From: Desulfurococcales archaeon
GTDB lineage: Archaea; Thermoproteota; Thermoprotei_A; Sulfolobales; NBVN01
Length of the DNA stretch: 64,000 bases
Reading direction: 5' to 3'
Assembly: GCA_023255955.1 (NCBI GenBank)
Contig: JAGDWD010000011.1
Coordinates: 26,968 to 90,967 of the forward strand
This document shows positions 63,495 through 64,000 of the stretch, piece by piece. The stretch's first letter is position 1. Every line of letters begins with the position of its first letter. A program made the position numbers and the translations under genes. Below the pieces are notes generated by a model. The model did no database searches. It was not told the DNA's origin and saw only the letters and a program-made list of their open reading frames with translations.

Positions 63495-64000
63495 TGGGCT
63501 GTTCTGTTTTTGGTTAGTGTTTGTTGGATTTATAGGGTTCTGTTTCATGTTTTGTAGTTGGTGTTAGTGGTTTTGGAGAGGTTGCTGAGGCCTAGGGAGG
63601 TCTGTGCGAGGCTTGGTATTAGCTATGCTACTCTCTCGGTGGGTTAGGGAGGGTAGGATTAGAACTATTAGAACTGCTGGTGGTAAGTATAGGATTCCTG
63701 AGAGTGAGGTTAGGAGGATTGCTGAAGGAATACCTATCTCGGTCGAAGCCAGGGCCATTATCTACGCTCGTGTCGGCTCCTCAGACCAGAGGAGTGATTT
63801 GGAGAGGCAGGTAGAGTACCTCAAGCAGTACTGTAGTTCCAAGGGCTATAGAGTAGTGAATGTTCTAAGTGATGTAGCTAGCGGTCTCAACACTAGCCGT
63901 AAGGGTCTACTCAAACTCTTCGACTACGTAGTAAATAGGCAGGTTGATGTAGTGGTTATCACGTATAGAGATAGGTTAACGAGGTTCGGCTTCGAGTACC
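63495..64000 (+). mobile_element. IS607-family element, 5' part (runs past window end)
   Basis: Begins with a left-end sequence GGGCTGTTCTGTTTTTGG that is also found at the relic at 25.4 kb. It carries the tnpA recombinase gene and is cut by the window edge, so tnpB and the right end are not visible. Confidence 0.75.
63573..64000 (+). pseudogene. tnpA: IS607-family serine recombinase TnpA, frameshifted and partial
   Basis: From TTG 63573: E-R-L-L-R-P-R-E-V-C-A-R-L-G-I-S-Y-A-T-L-S, the MerR-like helix-turn-helix start. Around 63634-63638 the frame shifts (one extra or two missing bases) and continues as R-W-V-R-E-G-R-I-R-T-I-R. The catalytic domain starts I-I-Y-A-R-V-G-S-S-D-Q-R-S-D-L-E-R-Q; the serine nucleophile normally follows A-R-V, but glycine is there, with serines one and two positions later. 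Frameshift and this substitution indicate an inactive copy. Confidence 0.75.

Overview
The window is about 64 kb of the chromosome of a hyperthermophilic crenarchaeon (Thermoproteota). Crenarchaeal and archaeal markers are the chromatin protein Cren7 (62.8-63.0 kb), archaeal ribosomal proteins L40e, S8e, L34e, L35Ae, S17e and L13e, SRP19, Sec61-beta, GatD/GatE, CarS (archaeal lipid synthesis), TiaS, the NusA-like protein paired with AspRS, archaeal RNase P RNA, and tRNAs with introns or encoded CCA. Genes are tightly packed. Many starts sit behind GGTG/GGTGAT Shine-Dalgarno motifs, and TTG and GTG starts are common. The genus cannot be named from the sequence.

Layout. 0-8.5 kb: end of pyruvate kinase, a PiT-like phosphate permease with its DUF47 partner, L40e, NusA-like KH protein and AspRS, Lhr helicase, tRNA-Pro. 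8.6-12.8 kb: M28 peptidase, GNAT acetyltransferase, RNase P RNA (minus strand), an ASCH-HTH fusion, MazG-like pyrophosphohydrolase, Sec61-beta. 12.8-18.3 kb: pyruvate/2-oxoacid:ferredoxin oxidoreductase (gamma, delta, alpha, beta), Lrp-type ligand domain, TiaS, prefoldin beta. 18.5-25.1 kb: an intron-containing tRNA (probably Lys), an AT-rich TSP3-type secreted protein, SRP19/S8e, L34e/Cmk, tRNA-Ser, and an SppA-like membrane protease. 25.4-25.9 kb: a deleted IS607-family relic. 26-34 kb: PRTase-like regulator and PHP phosphoesterase, membrane glycosyltransferase, RecA-like ATPase with CarS, L35Ae, UspA, and a C/D box sRNA. 34-41.8 kb: a second glycosyltransferase, a complete BMP-family (nucleoside-type) ABC transporter, and a KaiC-like ATPase overlapping a ferredoxin. 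42-53.8 kb: YkvI-like transporter, GPN GTPase, TFB-like protein, GatE/GatD, S17e, a MoaD-Cgi121 fusion, a 28-residue Trp/Glu microprotein, ABCE1, TtuA/Ncs6, L13e. 54.2-62.5 kb: a five-gene operon for a type IV pilus machine combined with a VirB4/HerA ATPase. 62.5-64 kb: tRNA-Asn, Cren7 and the start of a broken IS607-family element.

Two things stand out. First, the 54.2-62.5 kb operon joins a pilin-like protein, an ArlI/UpsE-type ATPase split by an intein, an ArlJ/UpsF/TadC-type platform protein, a large unknown protein and a VirB4/CedB-like ATPase. These are the parts that Sulfolobus divides between its Ups (pili) and Ced (DNA import) loci, so this is a candidate single-locus DNA-exchange or conjugation-like machine. 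Second, at least five genes (aspS, Sec61-beta, a RecA-like ATPase, an unknown protein and a KaiC-like ATPase) can only be read at full length if translation starts at CTG; ttuA appears to start at ATC. Noncanonical initiation may be a habit of this lineage.
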